Of a stretch of DNA of 64,000 nucleotides, positions 1 to 9,937 are shown piece by piece. The position numbers were made by a program, and so were the translations under genes. Within the stretch, counting starts at the first letter, position 1; every line of letters starts with the position of its first letter. Source of the DNA: Rhodovulum imhoffii. Lineage in GTDB: Bacteria > Pseudomonadota > Alphaproteobacteria > Rhodobacterales > Rhodobacteraceae. The notes below the pieces were generated by a model. It saw only the letters and a program-made list of their open reading frames with translations. It did not search any database and had not been told where the DNA came from. The stretch is taken from NCBI RefSeq assembly GCF_003046545.1, contig NZ_QAAA01000008.1, positions 1-64,000 of the forward strand, given 5' to 3'.

Positions 1-69
1 GGCCGAGTTGCCCTCAGCGACGCAAGCGCAAATCCGTTCCCGAAGGTCCAAAGAGTAAGGTTTGCCCAT
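1..69 (-). mobile_element. IS630-type transposase, N-terminal fragment cut by window edge
   Basis: The minus strand carries an ATG at 67-69 preceded by a good GGAGGTGG ribosome binding site. It reads 23 codons to the window edge, beginning MGKPYSLDLRERI. This opening is characteristic of IS630-family transposases (M-x-K-P-Y-S-x-D-L-R-E-R). The gene continues outside the window, so whether it is intact cannot be seen. The element end probably lies between about 75 and 150, just past the SDR stop codon, but no terminal repeat can be paired because the other end is absent. Confidence 0.75.
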
Positions 70-149
70 GATCCACCTCCCAACAGAAGTGAACCAGAAA
101 AAAATCGGCCTGTGAATCCCAAGCCGAGTCAAATCAAACGCAAACCGCT

Positions 150-881
150 TTAGACGTGCTGGCCACCGTTGACCTCGATCTCGGTGCCGGTGACATAGGA
201 AGACCCTGCCGCGCACAGAAACTCGATCACGCTGGCAACCTCATCCGGTTCCGCGGCCCGCCCAAGAGGGGCGGCGCGGGCCAGGCCCTGGGCCTCGGAG
301 GTCAGGCGGGCGGTGTTGACCTCACCGGGGGCGATGGCGTTCACCCGAACGCCCAGCGGACCGAAATCGTTTGCCATCTCGCGCGTCAACGCCGCAAGGG
401 CTGCCTTCGACGTCGCGTAGGCCGACCCTGCGAACGGGTGCACCCGGCTGCCGGCCATCGAGGTGACGTTCACGATCATGCCTTCCGCTGCGACCAGTTC
501 ATCGCGCAATCCACGTGCCAGAACCAGCGGGCCGAAGAAATTCACATTGAACACCTGCGCCCAGATGCGCAGATCGGTTTCCAGGGTGTTCAGGCGCGTG
601 CCCTCTTCGCTTTTGGGGGAGATCGCGGCGTTGTTCACCAGTGCGTGCAGCTTGCCCTTGGGCAGCTTGCCACGCACGACCTCGATTGCGCGCAGGGTCG
701 CTGCGGCGTCCGACAGGTCGATCTGGATATGATCCTCCGCGCCTCCGGGCCAGGGGCAGCGCGGATCGAAGGGCTGACGCGAACAGGTCAGAACCCGCCA
801 CCCCGCCGCTGAAAAGCGTTTGACCGTCGCGTGGCCAATCCCCCGGCTGGCCCCGGTCAGAAGCATGATTTTCCGATCCAT
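150..881 (-). CDS. SDR-family NAD(P)-dependent oxidoreductase
   Basis: This 243-residue protein is a classical short-chain dehydrogenase/reductase acting in the cytoplasm on an unknown alcohol or ketone. It has the cofactor-binding TGASRGIG near residue 8, NNAA in the NAG-type motif, a catalytic serine in VTSMAG, YATSK (Tyr-x-x-x-Lys) and a C-terminal [11 protein letters not shown] typical of FabG-like members. I start it at the ATG at 881 ([10 protein letters not shown]); a longer reading only adds an unrelated arginine-rich leader. It is divergent from argB across 109 bp and sits next to an IS630 end, so local rearrangement is possible. The substrate cannot be assigned. Confidence 0.9.
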   Translation of the reverse strand: MDRKIMLLTGASRGIGHATVKRFSAAGWRVLTCSRQPFDPRCPWPGGAEDHIQIDLSDAAATLRAIEVVRGKLPKGKLHALVNNAAISPKSEEGTRLNTLETDLRIWAQVFNVNFFGPLVLARGLRDELVAAEGMIVNVTSMAGSRVHPFAGSAYATSKAALAALTREMANDFGPLGVRVNAIAPGEVNTARLTSEAQGLARAAPLGRAAEPDEVASVIEFLCAAGSSYVTGTEIEVNGGQHV

Positions 882-990
882 CCTGTGCCTCGCTGTTTGG
901 CGGCACCGTAACGCGTGGCGCCGGAAAGACAATGACCCTTGGCAGCGCGCAGGCCACGCGATAACAGACAAAAGGAACCGGAAAAGCCAG

Positions 991-1860
991 ATGAAAAAGC
1001 AAACCGCCATGAATCGCGACTGGATCGCCACTGCCCGGACCCTGTCCGAGGCGCTTCCTTATCTGCAACGCTACACGGGTGCAATCGTCGTGATCAAGTT
1101 CGGCGGGCATGCGATGGGCGACGATTCCGAGATGGAAAGCTTCGCCCGTGACATCGTACTTATGCGGCAAGTGGGTGTGAACCCGGTCGTCGTGCATGGC
1201 GGCGGGCCGATGATCAACGAGATGCTTGGCAAGCTGGGCGTCGAATCGGAATTCGTGAACGGCAAGCGCGTGACCGACGCCGCCACCGTCGAAGTGGTGG
1301 AAATGGTTCTTTCGGGCCAGGTGAACAAGCGCATCGTGCAGGCAATCAACAGCCAGGGCGGCACGGCGGTCGGACTGTCGGGCAAGGATGCGGGGATGAT
1401 CACCTGTGAGCAGACCAACCCGGCGCTGGGCTTTGTCGGCACACCGGTCCATGTGAACCCCGCCGTTCTGAAAAACCTGTTTGAGGCCGGGATGATCCCG
1501 GTCGTCGCGCCTCTCGGCTCCGGGCGGAAGGGGGAGACGTTCAACATCAACGGCGATACCGCCGCCGGAGCCGTTGCGGCGGCGCTCAAGGCGGATCGGC
1601 TCCTGCTGTTGACCGACGTGCCAGGCGTCAAGGACGCCGATGGCCACGTGGTGACAGAACTCAGCCCCGAACAGATCCGCCAGATGACAAAGGATGGCGT
1701 GATCGCCGGCGGCATGATTCCAAAGACCGAAACGGCACTGACCGCCATCGCGGGCGGCGTGCGGGCGGTTGTCATTCTGGACGGGCGCGCGCCCAATGCC
1801 TGCCTGTTGGAATTGTTCACCGACCACGGCGCCGGTTCGCTGATCCGGCTGCCACGCTAA
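991..1860 (+). CDS. argB: Acetylglutamate kinase
   Basis: ArgB phosphorylates N-acetyl-L-glutamate with ATP, the second step of arginine biosynthesis in the cytoplasm. The protein has 289 residues, the usual length. It shows the amino-acid kinase fold signature [11 protein letters not shown] near the N terminus, VVVHGGGP for phosphate binding, a central [13 protein letters not shown] segment and IAGGMIPK towards the C terminus, all typical of ArgB. I chose ATG 991 ([11 protein letters not shown]); ATG 1009 (MNRDW) is an equally plausible start, and neither has a strong ribosome binding site. It stands alone rather than in an arg operon. Confidence 0.95.
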   Translation: MKKQTAMNRDWIATARTLSEALPYLQRYTGAIVVIKFGGHAMGDDSEMESFARDIVLMRQVGVNPVVVHGGGPMINEMLGKLGVESEFVNGKRVTDAATVEVVEMVLSGQVNKRIVQAINSQGGTAVGLSGKDAGMITCEQTNPALGFVGTPVHVNPAVLKNLFEAGMIPVVAPLGSGRKGETFNINGDTAAGAVAAALKADRLLLLTDVPGVKDADGHVVTELSPEQIRQMTKDGVIAGGMIPKTETALTAIAGGVRAVVILDGRAPNACLLELFTDHGAGSLIRLPR

Positions 1861-1926
1861 AGGGTAGGCCCGCAGATCAAGCTGTGGCAGGATGCCCGCG
1901 GCGCAAGTAAAGGAGGGCCGCCCCGA

Positions 1927-2433
1927 ATGAGCCTTCGCCTGATCCTGATCCGTCACGCGAAATCCGCCTGGGACGACCCGCTTCAGGACGACCATGACCG
2001 GCCCTTGAACGGTCGCGGGCGCAAATCCGCCACCACGATCGGTCAGTGGCTGGCCACGCAGGGCCACCACCCGGCAGAGGTAGCCTGTTCCACCGCGATA
2101 CGCGCCGTTCAAACCTGGGAAGGCATGGCCCCCGACCTGGGGGAATCCACAGTGATGCGACGCATCCCCGCGCTTTACCATGCCGCGCCGGACATCATGC
2201 TGGAAACCCTGCAAAACTGCGCCGCCAGCCCGGTCCTGATGATCGGCCACAACCCCGGCATCGCGGAGTTCGCCGCGCGGCTGGTGACGCGCCCGCCCAG
2301 GCATGACCGTTTCGATGCCTACCCCACCTGTGCGACGCTGGTCGCGGAGTTCGCCGGCAAGGACTGGACTACCGTCACCTTCGGCACCGGCCAGTCACTT
2401 GCCTTCATCACACCGCGTGAGTTGATCGGCTAA
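1927..2433 (+). CDS. SixA-like histidine phosphatase
   Basis: This 168-residue protein belongs to the histidine phosphatase (phosphoglycerate mutase-like) superfamily. The catalytic RHA motif is at residues 9-11 ([11 protein letters not shown]), and the second histidine is in MIGHNPGI. Small members like this resemble SixA, which removes phosphate from phosphohistidine in HPt domains, but a role here is only inferred from size and motif. An AAAGGAGG ribosome binding site sits 11 bases before the ATG. Its stop codon overlaps the end of the convergent aapP gene by four bases. Confidence 0.8.
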   Translation: MSLRLILIRHAKSAWDDPLQDDHDRPLNGRGRKSATTIGQWLATQGHHPAEVACSTAIRAVQTWEGMAPDLGESTVMRRIPALYHAAPDIMLETLQNCAASPVLMIGHNPGIAEFAARLVTRPPRHDRFDAYPTCATLVAEFAGKDWTTVTFGTGQSLAFITPRELIG

Positions 2434-3221
2434 TGGCCCAGGATCTGGCTAAGGAACAGCTTGGTCCGGTCTGATTTCGGGTTATTGAAGAACTCCTCGG
2501 GCTCGTTCTGTTCAACGATTTGCCCCTGGTCCATGAAGATCACACGGTTGGCCACCTGGCGGGCAAAGCCCATCTCATGAGTGACGCAGATCATTGTCAT
2601 GCCTTCCTCGGCCAGGGCGATCATGGTGTCCAGAACTTCCTTTATCATCTCCGGGTCGAGTGCGGAGGTCGGCTCATCGAACAGCATGATCCGTGGCTTC
2701 ATACATAGCGAACGCGCAATCGCCACCCGCTGCTGCTGCCCGCCGGACAGTTGACCGGGATACTTGTTTGCCTGCTCCGGGATCTTTACCTTCTCGAGAA
2801 AATGCATCGCCGTCTCCTCGGCCTCCTTGCGGGGGACCTTGCGCACCCAGATCGGTGCCAGCGTACAGTTTTCAAGAATGGTCAGATGCGGGAACAGGTT
2901 GAAATGCTGGAACACCATCCCAACCTCGGAGCGGATCTTGTCGATATTCTTGAGATCGTTCGAAAGTTCTATCCCATCCACGAAGATATCCCCGGCCTGA
3001 TGCTCCTCCAGCCGGTTGATGCAGCGGATCAGCGTCGATTTCCCCGACCCGGACGGGCCGCATACGACGATGCGCTCCCCCTCATAGATCGTCAGATTGA
3101 TGTCCCGCAAGACATGGAACGCGCCGTACCACTTGTTCATGCTCGTGATCTGGATGGCGGTATTGTCCGATACCGTCATGCGGCTGTGATCGGCCTTGTT
3201 CGTTTCGGCGGGGTTTGACAT
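2430..3221 (-). CDS. aapP: General L-amino acid ABC transporter, ATP-binding protein
   Basis: AapP is the cytoplasmic ATPase of the AapJQMP importer for polar and other L-amino acids. The 263-residue protein has Walker [10 protein letters not shown] at residues 55-63, signature [14 protein letters not shown], Walker [13 protein letters not shown] and the H-loop in CVTHEMGFA, as in the GlnQ/AapP family. Start ATG 3221 follows an AGGAGG site and lies 10 bp after the aapM stop, so it is the last gene of the operon. About 20 N-terminal residues precede the ATPase core, which is normal for AapP. Confidence 0.95.
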   Translation of the reverse strand: MSNPAETNKADHSRMTVSDNTAIQITSMNKWYGAFHVLRDINLTIYEGERIVVCGPSGSGKSTLIRCINRLEEHQAGDIFVDGIELSNDLKNIDKIRSEVGMVFQHFNLFPHLTILENCTLAPIWVRKVPRKEAEETAMHFLEKVKIPEQANKYPGQLSGGQQQRVAIARSLCMKPRIMLFDEPTSALDPEMIKEVLDTMIALAEEGMTMICVTHEMGFARQVANRVIFMDQGQIVEQNEPEEFFNNPKSDRTKLFLSQILGH

Positions 3222-3231
3222 GGATCCTCCT

Positions 3232-4533
3232 TCAGCGCCGCTCGGTCTGGAGTTTGCGCTCCAGGTACATCGAGTAGCGCGACATCGAGAAACAGAAGAC
3301 AAAGAACATCAGCGCGATGAAGCCATAGAGCTCCCACACGATGCCGTTCCAGTTGGTGTCGGCGCGAATCGCGTTTGAAAGGCCGATCGGGTCGAACAGG
3401 CCGATAATGGAAACCAGCGTGGTATCCTTGAACACACCGATAAACGTGGACACGATCCCGGGAATTGAGATTTTCAGCGCCTGGGGCATGATGATCAGGC
3501 GCTGCGCCTTCCAGTAATCCAGACCCAGTGCATCGGCGGCCTCGTACTGTCCCTTGGGCAGTGCGGCCAGACCGCCGCGGATCACCTCGGCCATGTAGGC
3601 GGAAGCAAACAGCGTCACCATGATGATGACGCGCAGGATGATGTCGAAATTCGTCCCCGGCGGTAAAAAGTAGTTCAGCAACACCGACGCCACGAACAGC
3701 AGCGTGATCAGCGGCACACCGCGAACGAACTCGATGAACCCCACGCAGATGGTGCGCAGGATGAACAGATCCGACTGTCGCCCCAGCGCCAGAACGATGC
3801 CGATCGGCAGCGATAACGTGATCGCCACCACCCCGATGGTGATCGACAGCATGAAGCCTCCGAACTGGCGGCTGGGAACCGGCTCAAGCCCCAGCGGAAA
3901 GAGCGCGTGCGCCCCCTGCGCCACCGGCCCGGCCAGGAACAGCCACCACAGGACGGCCACGGCCGCCGCGGCAACGACGCCCCCCAGCCCCCCGGCAAGG
4001 CCAGACACGCCGCGCAACGCCACGTAGCCCAGCCCGAACCCCGCCAGAACCGTCAGCGGCAGCCACAATGTTCCCCCCCACAGCAGCCACGGCACAAGGA
4101 ACGGAACCAGGACCGACCCCCACAACATCTTGCGCGGCAAGGCCGGGAACAGCACCGGAGCCAGCGCCAGGAACGTCACGACAAAGGCAAGAACGGGCCG
4201 CCAGTAAAGTTCGGAGGGATAAAAGCCGAACAGCAGCTGCAAATGGCGTTCGCGGATCACCGCCCAACAGGCGCCTTCTGCATGCTCGCCATAAGCGGCG
4301 GCAATCTGCTGCCGGCATTCGTTAAGCGACCCCGCCGTCCAGCTTGAGTGGAACAACCACGGCAGCACTGCCGCCAGGATCATTGTGATGAACGCCGCCG
4401 ACAGGAGCGTCAGCAAAACGTTGAACCATCCGGAAAACAGGTTTTCCCGCAACCAGCCCAGCACCCCGACCGAAGACGGGGGCGGCGCCTGCTCGGGCAC
4501 CATCTCGGTACGGACATAGGAAAGGTCAGCCAT
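3232..4533 (-). CDS. aapM: General L-amino acid ABC transporter, permease AapM
   Basis: This 433-residue integral inner-membrane permease pairs with AapQ to form the amino-acid channel. After a short cytoplasmic N terminus there are several hydrophobic segments, a long intervening region with a tryptophan-rich loop (about residues 80-130), and a C-terminal His/Glu/Gln/Arg/opine-type permease domain. That domain contains the ATPase-coupling [20 protein letters not shown] loop. The size is typical of AapM, which is much longer than simple HisM-type permeases. It is separated from aapQ by one base and followed by aapP after 10 bp. Confidence 0.95.
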   Translation of the reverse strand: MADLSYVRTEMVPEQAPPPSSVGVLGWLRENLFSGWFNVLLTLLSAAFITMILAAVLPWLFHSSWTAGSLNECRQQIAAAYGEHAEGACWAVIRERHLQLLFGFYPSELYWRPVLAFVVTFLALAPVLFPALPRKMLWGSVLVPFLVPWLLWGGTLWLPLTVLAGFGLGYVALRGVSGLAGGLGGVVAAAAVAVLWWLFLAGPVAQGAHALFPLGLEPVPSRQFGGFMLSITIGVVAITLSLPIGIVLALGRQSDLFILRTICVGFIEFVRGVPLITLLFVASVLLNYFLPPGTNFDIILRVIIMVTLFASAYMAEVIRGGLAALPKGQYEAADALGLDYWKAQRLIIMPQALKISIPGIVSTFIGVFKDTTLVSIIGLFDPIGLSNAIRADTNWNGIVWELYGFIALMFFVFCFSMSRYSMYLERKLQTERR

Positions 4534-4534
4534 C

Positions 4535-5788
4535 TTACCTCTCCACCAGTTTGACGCGGGTGTTGTACCAGTTCATCATCACCGAAATGATCAGCGAGAT
4601 GCACAGGTAGACCCCCATCAGAAGCAACACGCATTCCAGCTCACGCCCGGTCTGGTTCATGGTGATCCCGCCCAGCGTCCCGGTGATGTCCATGTAACCC
4701 ACCGCAATCGCCAGCGAGGAGTTCTTCGTCAGGTTCAGATATTGCGAAATCAGCGGCGGGATGATGACCCGAAGCGCCTGTGGCAGGATCACAAGGGACA
4801 TGATCCGCCCGGACCGCAGGCCCAGCGCCGCGGCGGCCTCGGTCTGCCCCTTGGAAATGGCGAGAATCCCCGCCCGCACGATCTCCGCGATGAAGGCGGC
4901 GGTGTAGAAGCTGAGCGCCAGCCAAAGCGCAATCAGAGAATTGCGCATATAGATTCCGCCCTGAAAGTTGAAGCCCGTCAACTCTGGCAGCCCAAGGTGA
5001 AAGCCCAGCACGATCAGAACCGCCAGAACCGGCAAAACCACGACCGCCAGGCGCAGGTACCAGGTGACGGGGCGCACCCCCGTGGCTTCCTGGATTCTGC
5101 CCGCACGCCTGCTGATACGTGCCGTCCCCCAAAGGCCCGCGCCAAGCACCGCCAAAATCGCCACGAGATCGAGGCTGACATCGAAAACCCCCAAAGACAA
5201 ATCCCCAAGACTGCGGGAAAAAAGCGGCTCGGGAATATAAATGCCCCGGTTCGTCACCGCCACGCTGTCGAACAACAGCATTGAGGCCTCGGGGCTTTCG
5301 CCGCGAAAGTCGCGGGGGGAAGGCAGACTCTCGATCAGGACCGCCATGAAGAAGACGATCCAGAGCAGGACCGGAACATTGCGAAACATCTCGACGTAAA
5401 CCGTCATGATCCGCGCCACCAGCCAGTTTCCCGAAAGCCGCAGCACCCCGACCAACACGCCGACGACCGTGGCCAGCGCACAGCCCAGAACCGCCACGAG
5501 CAGCGTGTTCAAAAGCCCTACAAACGCCGCGCGCAGGTGAGTGTCGCGGCTGGTATATTCCACCAGGCGCTGGTTGATGTCATAGCTTGCCGGCTCGGCG
5601 AAAAAGCCGAAATCTATCGGCTTGCCCAACTCGGCAAGGTTCTGAAGCGTGTTATTGATCAGCCAGGCTGCCGCAAGCATGAACGCGATCAGCGCCACCA
5701 CCTGTATGGTCAGCGACCGGTAGCGGGTGTCATAGACCAGCATGCTCAGCCGGAACGACGCCTTTGGAGGGTCGGTCAATGTCGACAT
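4535..5788 (-). CDS. aapQ: General L-amino acid ABC transporter, permease AapQ
   Basis: AapQ (417 residues) is the partner inner-membrane permease. It has an N-terminal membrane segment (about residues 28-45), a periplasmic stretch containing the YDINQRLVEYTSRDTHLRAA sequence typical of AapQ, and a C-terminal transport domain. The coupling loop EAAAALGLRSGRIMSLVILP contacts the ATPase. It lies 88 bp downstream of aapJ with a hairpin in between, so permease expression is probably lower than that of the binding protein. The start is ATG 5788. Confidence 0.95.
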   Translation of the reverse strand: MSTLTDPPKASFRLSMLVYDTRYRSLTIQVVALIAFMLAAAWLINNTLQNLAELGKPIDFGFFAEPASYDINQRLVEYTSRDTHLRAAFVGLLNTLLVAVLGCALATVVGVLVGVLRLSGNWLVARIMTVYVEMFRNVPVLLWIVFFMAVLIESLPSPRDFRGESPEASMLLFDSVAVTNRGIYIPEPLFSRSLGDLSLGVFDVSLDLVAILAVLGAGLWGTARISRRAGRIQEATGVRPVTWYLRLAVVVLPVLAVLIVLGFHLGLPELTGFNFQGGIYMRNSLIALWLALSFYTAAFIAEIVRAGILAISKGQTEAAAALGLRSGRIMSLVILPQALRVIIPPLISQYLNLTKNSSLAIAVGYMDITGTLGGITMNQTGRELECVLLLMGVYLCISLIISVMMNWYNTRVKLVER

Positions 5789-5845
5789 TTACAGTCCCTG
5801 TTTGTCCCCGGTTCTTTTCTGGCCGGGTGTGTCAGCGCAAGCGAA

Positions 5846-5868
5846 AGGGCGCGGCAGAACCGCGCCCT
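5846..5868 (-). terminator. Intercistronic hairpin between aapJ and aapQ
   Basis: A perfect 9-bp stem (AGGGCGCGG / CCGCGCCCT, 5846-5854 and 5860-5868) with a 5-base loop lies just past the aapJ stop codon. On the minus strand it is followed by TTTCGCTT, a poor T-tract, so it looks like a partial terminator or mRNA-stabilising element. Such hairpins are known between binding-protein and permease genes and set an excess of binding protein. Confidence 0.6.
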
Positions 5869-5876
5869 ATGCATGC

Positions 5877-6896
5877 TTAGCGGAACGGCGGGGCGTACAT
5901 CAGCCCGCCCTCTGCCCATTGCGCGTTCAGACCGCGCGCCAGCCCCACAGGGGTGCTTTCACCGATCGTGCGCTCAAAGATTTCGCCGTAATTGCCGCCG
6001 GCCTTGATGGCCTTGACGGCCCAGTCCGCAGGCAAACCGATCATCTCGCCCAGGTTGCCTTCGGTGCCCAGCAGGCGGTTGACCTCGGGGTTGTCGGTCG
6101 GGGCAGAAGCCATCTCATCCACATTGGCCGAAGTTACGCCGAACTCCTCGGCGGCGATCAGGGCGTTCAGCGTCCAGCGGGCGATATCGGCCCACTGATC
6201 GTCGCCGTGGCGCACCAACGGCCCAAGGGGTTCCTTGGAAATGATCTCGGGCAGGATCGTATGCGCCGACGGATCTTCAAAGGTGGCCCGTGTGGCGGCA
6301 AGGCCGGAAGCGTCGGTGGTATAGGTATCGCAGGCACCGGCCAGATACTGCTGCTGCGCCTCGGCGTTGGTCTCGATCGGGACAGGCTCATAGCCGATGT
6401 TGTTGGCCCGGAAGAAATCCGCCAGGTTCAGTTCCGTGGTGGTTCCGGTCTGGATGCAGACCGTGGCACCATCAAGCTCCTTGGCGGAATTGACGCCCAG
6501 CGCTTTCGGCACGATGAACCCCTGCCCGTCATAGTAGTTGACGCCCACGAAGGTGAATTTCAGGTCGACATCGCGCGAATAAGTCCAGGTGGTGTTGCGC
6601 GACAACGCGTCGATCTCCCCCGAGGCCAGCGCGGTAAAGCGCGTCTTCCCGGTGAGCGAAACGAACTCGATCGCGGTCGGATCGCCCAGAACAGCCGCCG
6701 CCAGCGCCCGGCAATAGGCCACGTCGAAGCCTGACCATTCACCATTGGCATCCGGTGCAGCAAACCCGACAAGGCCGGTATTGATACCGCAGTTCAGCTT
6801 GCCACGGGCCTGAACGTCTTCCAGCGTCGTTGCGCCAGCCACGCCAGCGGCCAGACCCGCCACAACAAGAACGCCGGGGAATACGGTGTTTTTCAT
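5877..6896 (-). CDS. aapJ: General L-amino acid ABC transporter, periplasmic binding protein
   Basis: AapJ is the periplasmic solute-binding protein of the Aap importer. The 339-residue product starts with a signal peptide (MKNTVFPGVLVVAGLAAG) with likely cleavage after VAGA. The mature part has GKLNCGINTGLVGFA and WSGFDVAYCRALAAAV, matching the family-3 (SBP_bac_3) amino-acid binding fold of AapJ/BztA. It is the first gene of aapJQMP. The 183 bp upstream separate it from the co-oriented ATP12 gene and must hold its promoter, though I could not pick a convincing -35/-10 pair. Confidence 0.95.
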   Translation of the reverse strand: MKNTVFPGVLVVAGLAAGVAGATTLEDVQARGKLNCGINTGLVGFAAPDANGEWSGFDVAYCRALAAAVLGDPTAIEFVSLTGKTRFTALASGEIDALSRNTTWTYSRDVDLKFTFVGVNYYDGQGFIVPKALGVNSAKELDGATVCIQTGTTTELNLADFFRANNIGYEPVPIETNAEAQQQYLAGACDTYTTDASGLAATRATFEDPSAHTILPEIISKEPLGPLVRHGDDQWADIARWTLNALIAAEEFGVTSANVDEMASAPTDNPEVNRLLGTEGNLGEMIGLPADWAVKAIKAGGNYGEIFERTIGESTPVGLARGLNAQWAEGGLMYAPPFR

Positions 6897-7079
6897 CTTG
6901 ACCTCTTCCTGTTATTCCGCCGCAGGGGCGGATTTTCTTTTACCCGAAGGCAGGGTCCATCCGGACCCTATTATGTGCAGGAAGTGTGAATGAAGAAAAA
7001 CGCGCGGGTCAAGCCTGTTGGCAAATTATGATCTCTCTAACCTTACGGAAACAGCCCTGGCGTGCGCGGCTTGTGTGCT

Positions 7080-7823
7080 TTACGTCTCCTGGCCGAGAGA
7101 CCCCCGCCGCCCCTGCGCATGGTGCAGGTCCAGAAACCGCCGGGCCTGAAGGAATTCCTTTCTCTTCAGAGCACTAGCCGCCGCGGCGTCCTCATCCCTG
7201 CCCCATTGCTCCTCTTGCCAGGTTTCATCTATGCGCGAGATATCCCACAGCGCCTCGATCCGCGCCCAGCCTTCGAAGGCCGCCAGACCGATCAGCAAGG
7301 ACCCCGACAACCCCACCAGATCGTGAAGAGCCGTCAACTCGAACGTATCCAGCGCGCGCACCCGCGTGCGCAGGGCGGCAAGGCTTTCAGGGGGCTGCGC
7401 GGTCGGGATGACCCCGCAAGCCGGGCACAGCCGTGCCCCCAGCACATCATGCGCCCAATCCAACAACGGGTCCCAGGCAGCCGACTGGCGGGCGCACAGC
7501 ACCTCCGGCCCCTCGGCCCGGTGGCAGGTCAGGTCCGTCTCCCCATAGGCCGCGATCATATCGGCGACCTCGCCATGCTGGACGGCGACCTTGTCAATCG
7601 CCGCGTTGGCCGCACGCGTCACCGGCATGGTACCTGGGTCGAGCCTCTCCCCCTGCGCGGCCCACTCTGCGGCAATGGCCTGCGCCATGGCACGGCTGGG
7701 TACGATCAGCGCCGCCTTGGCCGGCGTTTTCACCCTCCGCCCGTCCAGGGATACGGCAAAGCCCGGTTCAGCAATTTCAACCGTTGCCGCTTTCCAAAAC
7801 CGTTTCGGGGCCCATTCCGCCAT
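7080..7823 (-). CDS. ATP12-family F1-ATPase assembly chaperone
   Basis: This 247-residue protein belongs to the ATP12 family, whose mitochondrial members help assemble the F1 alpha subunit; alphaproteobacteria keep a homologue. Visible family features are the N-terminal RFWKAATVE, VSLDGRRVKTPAKAAL, the AAEWAAQGERLDP block and CHRAEGPEVLCARQSAAWDPLLDWA. It lies 3 bp after the HAD phosphatase gene and is the last member of a minus-strand run with rarA, crcB and rluC. The exact bacterial role is less well established than the yeast one. Confidence 0.9.
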   Translation of the reverse strand: MAEWAPKRFWKAATVEIAEPGFAVSLDGRRVKTPAKAALIVPSRAMAQAIAAEWAAQGERLDPGTMPVTRAANAAIDKVAVQHGEVADMIAAYGETDLTCHRAEGPEVLCARQSAAWDPLLDWAHDVLGARLCPACGVIPTAQPPESLAALRTRVRALDTFELTALHDLVGLSGSLLIGLAAFEGWARIEALWDISRIDETWQEEQWGRDEDAAAASALKRKEFLQARRFLDLHHAQGRRGSLGQET

Positions 7824-7826
7824 TTC

Positions 7827-8492
7827 CTACCCCCAACTCTCCTCGATCGCCGCAGCCAGGGCGGGAAAATCCGAGACCACAAGATCGGCATCGGCGCTCA
7901 GATTCGCCGGGTCGTGGCAGCCCCAGCCGACCCCAAGCGTACGTACGCCCGCGGTACGGCCCATCTCCATGTCAAAGCTGGTGTCCCCAATCATGACCGC
8001 ATCACATGCCGCCACCCCGGTCTCCAACAACGCGGCCAGCACCATCGACGGGTGCGGCTTGGAAGGGTGGTCATCCGCAACCTGCCGGGTCAGGAACATC
8101 TCGGCCAGTCCGTGCGCCGCCAGAAGATGATCCAGCCCGCGCCGGGATTTGCCGGTGGCAATACCCAAAAGGACTTCTTCGCGCGCGGCAAGCGTCTCCA
8201 GAAGGTCCCGCGCTCCGGGAAACAGAGGTGAGGTCGCGCCCCCCACCCGCATGTCGAAAAAGGCCCGCTTGTAGCGCCCGGTCAGATCCGCCACCGCCGC
8301 ATCGTCAAGGGTGGGGGCGAGACGTCCGATTGCCACCGGCAGAGAAAGCCCGACAATCCCGCGCACTGCCGCCATGTCCGGGACGGTCAGCCCCGCCCCG
8401 TCAAAGGCCGCCGCCATCGCCGCGTGAATATGCGCCTGGCTGTCCACCAGCGTACCGTCCACGTCGAAGATGACCAGCCGCAGATCACTCAT
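7827..8492 (-). CDS. HAD-superfamily hydrolase, phosphoglycolate phosphatase-like
   Basis: A 221-residue HAD subfamily IA phosphatase. Motif I is FDVDGTLVDS (nucleophile Asp9 and acid Asp11), motif II IATGKSRRGL and motif IV VMIGDTSFDMEMG. A helical cap of about 65 residues follows motif I. Gph-like members dephosphorylate 2-phosphoglycolate, but related proteins act on other sugar phosphates or nucleotides, so the substrate is open. It overlaps rluC by 4 bp and is 3 bp from the ATP12 gene, so the three are probably co-transcribed. Confidence 0.85.
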   Translation of the reverse strand: MSDLRLVIFDVDGTLVDSQAHIHAAMAAAFDGAGLTVPDMAAVRGIVGLSLPVAIGRLAPTLDDAAVADLTGRYKRAFFDMRVGGATSPLFPGARDLLETLAAREEVLLGIATGKSRRGLDHLLAAHGLAEMFLTRQVADDHPSKPHPSMVLAALLETGVAACDAVMIGDTSFDMEMGRTAGVRTLGVGWGCHDPANLSADADLVVSDFPALAAAIEESWG

Positions 8493-9529
8493 TCCAGATC
8501 CTCGAACGGGTCTGCGGGCACGTCGTCCTCTGACCAGTCGACCATCTTCCAGGTCCGGCGCATGTGTTCGGGCAAGGGGGCGGTAACGGTCATCATCGCG
8601 CCTGTCACCGGATGCGCAAAACGGATGGAACGCGCATGCAGGTGCAGCTTGCGGCTGATTTCACCGCCCAGCTGCGCCCCCCAGCCATCGCCCAGGTTTT
8701 CCTGCCCCGACCCGCCGTATTTACCATCCCCCACGATCGGGTGGCCCAGCTCGGCCATGTGGGCGCGCAACTGATGCGTCCGTCCCGTAACCGGGATCAG
8801 CGCGCACCAGCTGACACGTTTGCCCAAGGATGCCAGCACGGCGTAATCGGTGGTGGCGCGCCTGGCCCCTTCGGTTCGGTCGACGGCGTCGGGATGCAGG
8901 CAAAGCATCTTCTCCCCTTCCCCGTGTGCGCCGTGACCGGGCCCCTTCACCAGACCAAAGCGGATGGTTCCCATTGGCGGCGCCGGCTGCCCCGCCACGG
9001 CGGCCCAGTAGATCTTGCGTGTCTCGCGGGCACGGAAGGCGGCTGTCAGCGCCCCGGCCACGGCACGGGTGCGGGCCAGCAGCAGGATGCCGGAAGTATC
9101 CTTGTCCAGCCGGTGGACAAGGCGTGGCTTGTCGTCCAACCCAAAGCGCAACGCCTCCGCCAGACCGTCCACATGGCGGGTCTGGCCGCTGCCGCCCTGG
9201 CTGGGCAAACCCGGAGGCTTGTTGAGGACAATGACGTGATCGTCGCGATAAAGCACGGCGGCACGAATCATCTGCGCGTCGGCATCCGATACAGTCGGGC
9301 GCGGTACCGGCCTGTCCTGCGGGCCGGGCAACGGGGGGATACGCACCTGCTGGCCCTCTACGACCCGCGTGGCAGGTTTCACCCGGCCGCCGTCGACGCG
9401 AAGTTCTCCCTTGCGGCACATCTTTTCGATCCGGCCCTGTCCCACCTGGGGGAAACGGCGGCGGAACCAGCGGTCGAGCCGTTGTCCGCCTTCCCCCGGC
9501 GCAACGGTAACGGTTTGCACGCCGCTCAT
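8489..9529 (-). CDS. rluC: RluC-type 23S rRNA pseudouridine synthase
   Basis: This RluA/RluC-family enzyme (346 residues) isomerises specific uridines, usually in 23S rRNA. An N-terminal S4-like RNA-binding domain (about residues 1-75, with GQRLDRWFRRRFP) precedes the synthase domain. That domain has the catalytic HRLDKDTSGILLLAR motif (aspartate in HRLDKDTSG) and the late motif TGRTHQLRAHMAELGHPIVGDGKYG. It overlaps crcB and the HAD gene by 4 bp at either end. Assignment as RluC rather than RluD rests on the alphaproteobacterial neighbourhood and S4 domain and is moderately secure. Confidence 0.85.
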   Translation of the reverse strand: MSGVQTVTVAPGEGGQRLDRWFRRRFPQVGQGRIEKMCRKGELRVDGGRVKPATRVVEGQQVRIPPLPGPQDRPVPRPTVSDADAQMIRAAVLYRDDHVIVLNKPPGLPSQGGSGQTRHVDGLAEALRFGLDDKPRLVHRLDKDTSGILLLARTRAVAGALTAAFRARETRKIYWAAVAGQPAPPMGTIRFGLVKGPGHGAHGEGEKMLCLHPDAVDRTEGARRATTDYAVLASLGKRVSWCALIPVTGRTHQLRAHMAELGHPIVGDGKYGGSGQENLGDGWGAQLGGEISRKLHLHARSIRFAHPVTGAMMTVTAPLPEHMRRTWKMVDWSEDDVPADPFEDLE

Positions 9530-9906
9530 GTCATCAGCCCCCGCGCAACGGCCAGACCGGCCACGATCGCCGCCAGCGACAAAAGCACCGACGCCGCGAC
9601 ATAACCCAGCGCCAGCCCCGCCTGCCCGCGCTCATAAAGCGTGACCGCATCCAGAGAAAAAGCCGAGAACGTGGTGAACCCACCCAGAAGCCCGGTCATG
9701 AAGAACGGCGCGAAAGGCGTGCCGCCCTTCCTGGCCAGGACCACAACCAGCACCCCCATCAGGAACGATCCGGCGATGTTCACCGCCAGCGTTCCCCAGG
9801 GGAAGCTCCGGCCCAGAAGCCTGACCGCGGCGACGCCGACCATATACCGCCCCGTCGCTCCCAACGCCCCGCCAAGGGCCACCTGAATGATCGTTCCGCC
9901 AGTCAT
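9526..9906 (-). CDS. crcB: Fluoride exporter, FluC/CrcB family
   Basis: A 126-residue, four-helix inner-membrane protein of the FluC (CrcB) fluoride channel family, working as a dual-topology dimer. The sequence shows GALGATGRYMVG, the conserved Asn in LAVNIAGSFLMG and the pore/Na+-site signature GLLGGFTTFSAFSLDAV. Start ATG 9906 (MTGGTIIQVALGG) gives the usual family length; upstream in-frame codons belong to intergenic DNA. It sits between rarA and rluC with a 4-bp overlap into rluC. No fluoride riboswitch was recognised in the 31 bp before it. Confidence 0.92.
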   Translation of the reverse strand: MTGGTIIQVALGGALGATGRYMVGVAAVRLLGRSFPWGTLAVNIAGSFLMGVLVVVLARKGGTPFAPFFMTGLLGGFTTFSAFSLDAVTLYERGQAGLALGYVAASVLLSLAAIVAGLAVARGLMT

Positions 9907-9937
9907 GGGATTCCCATGTTCCCCTTTGGCGGGCTTG

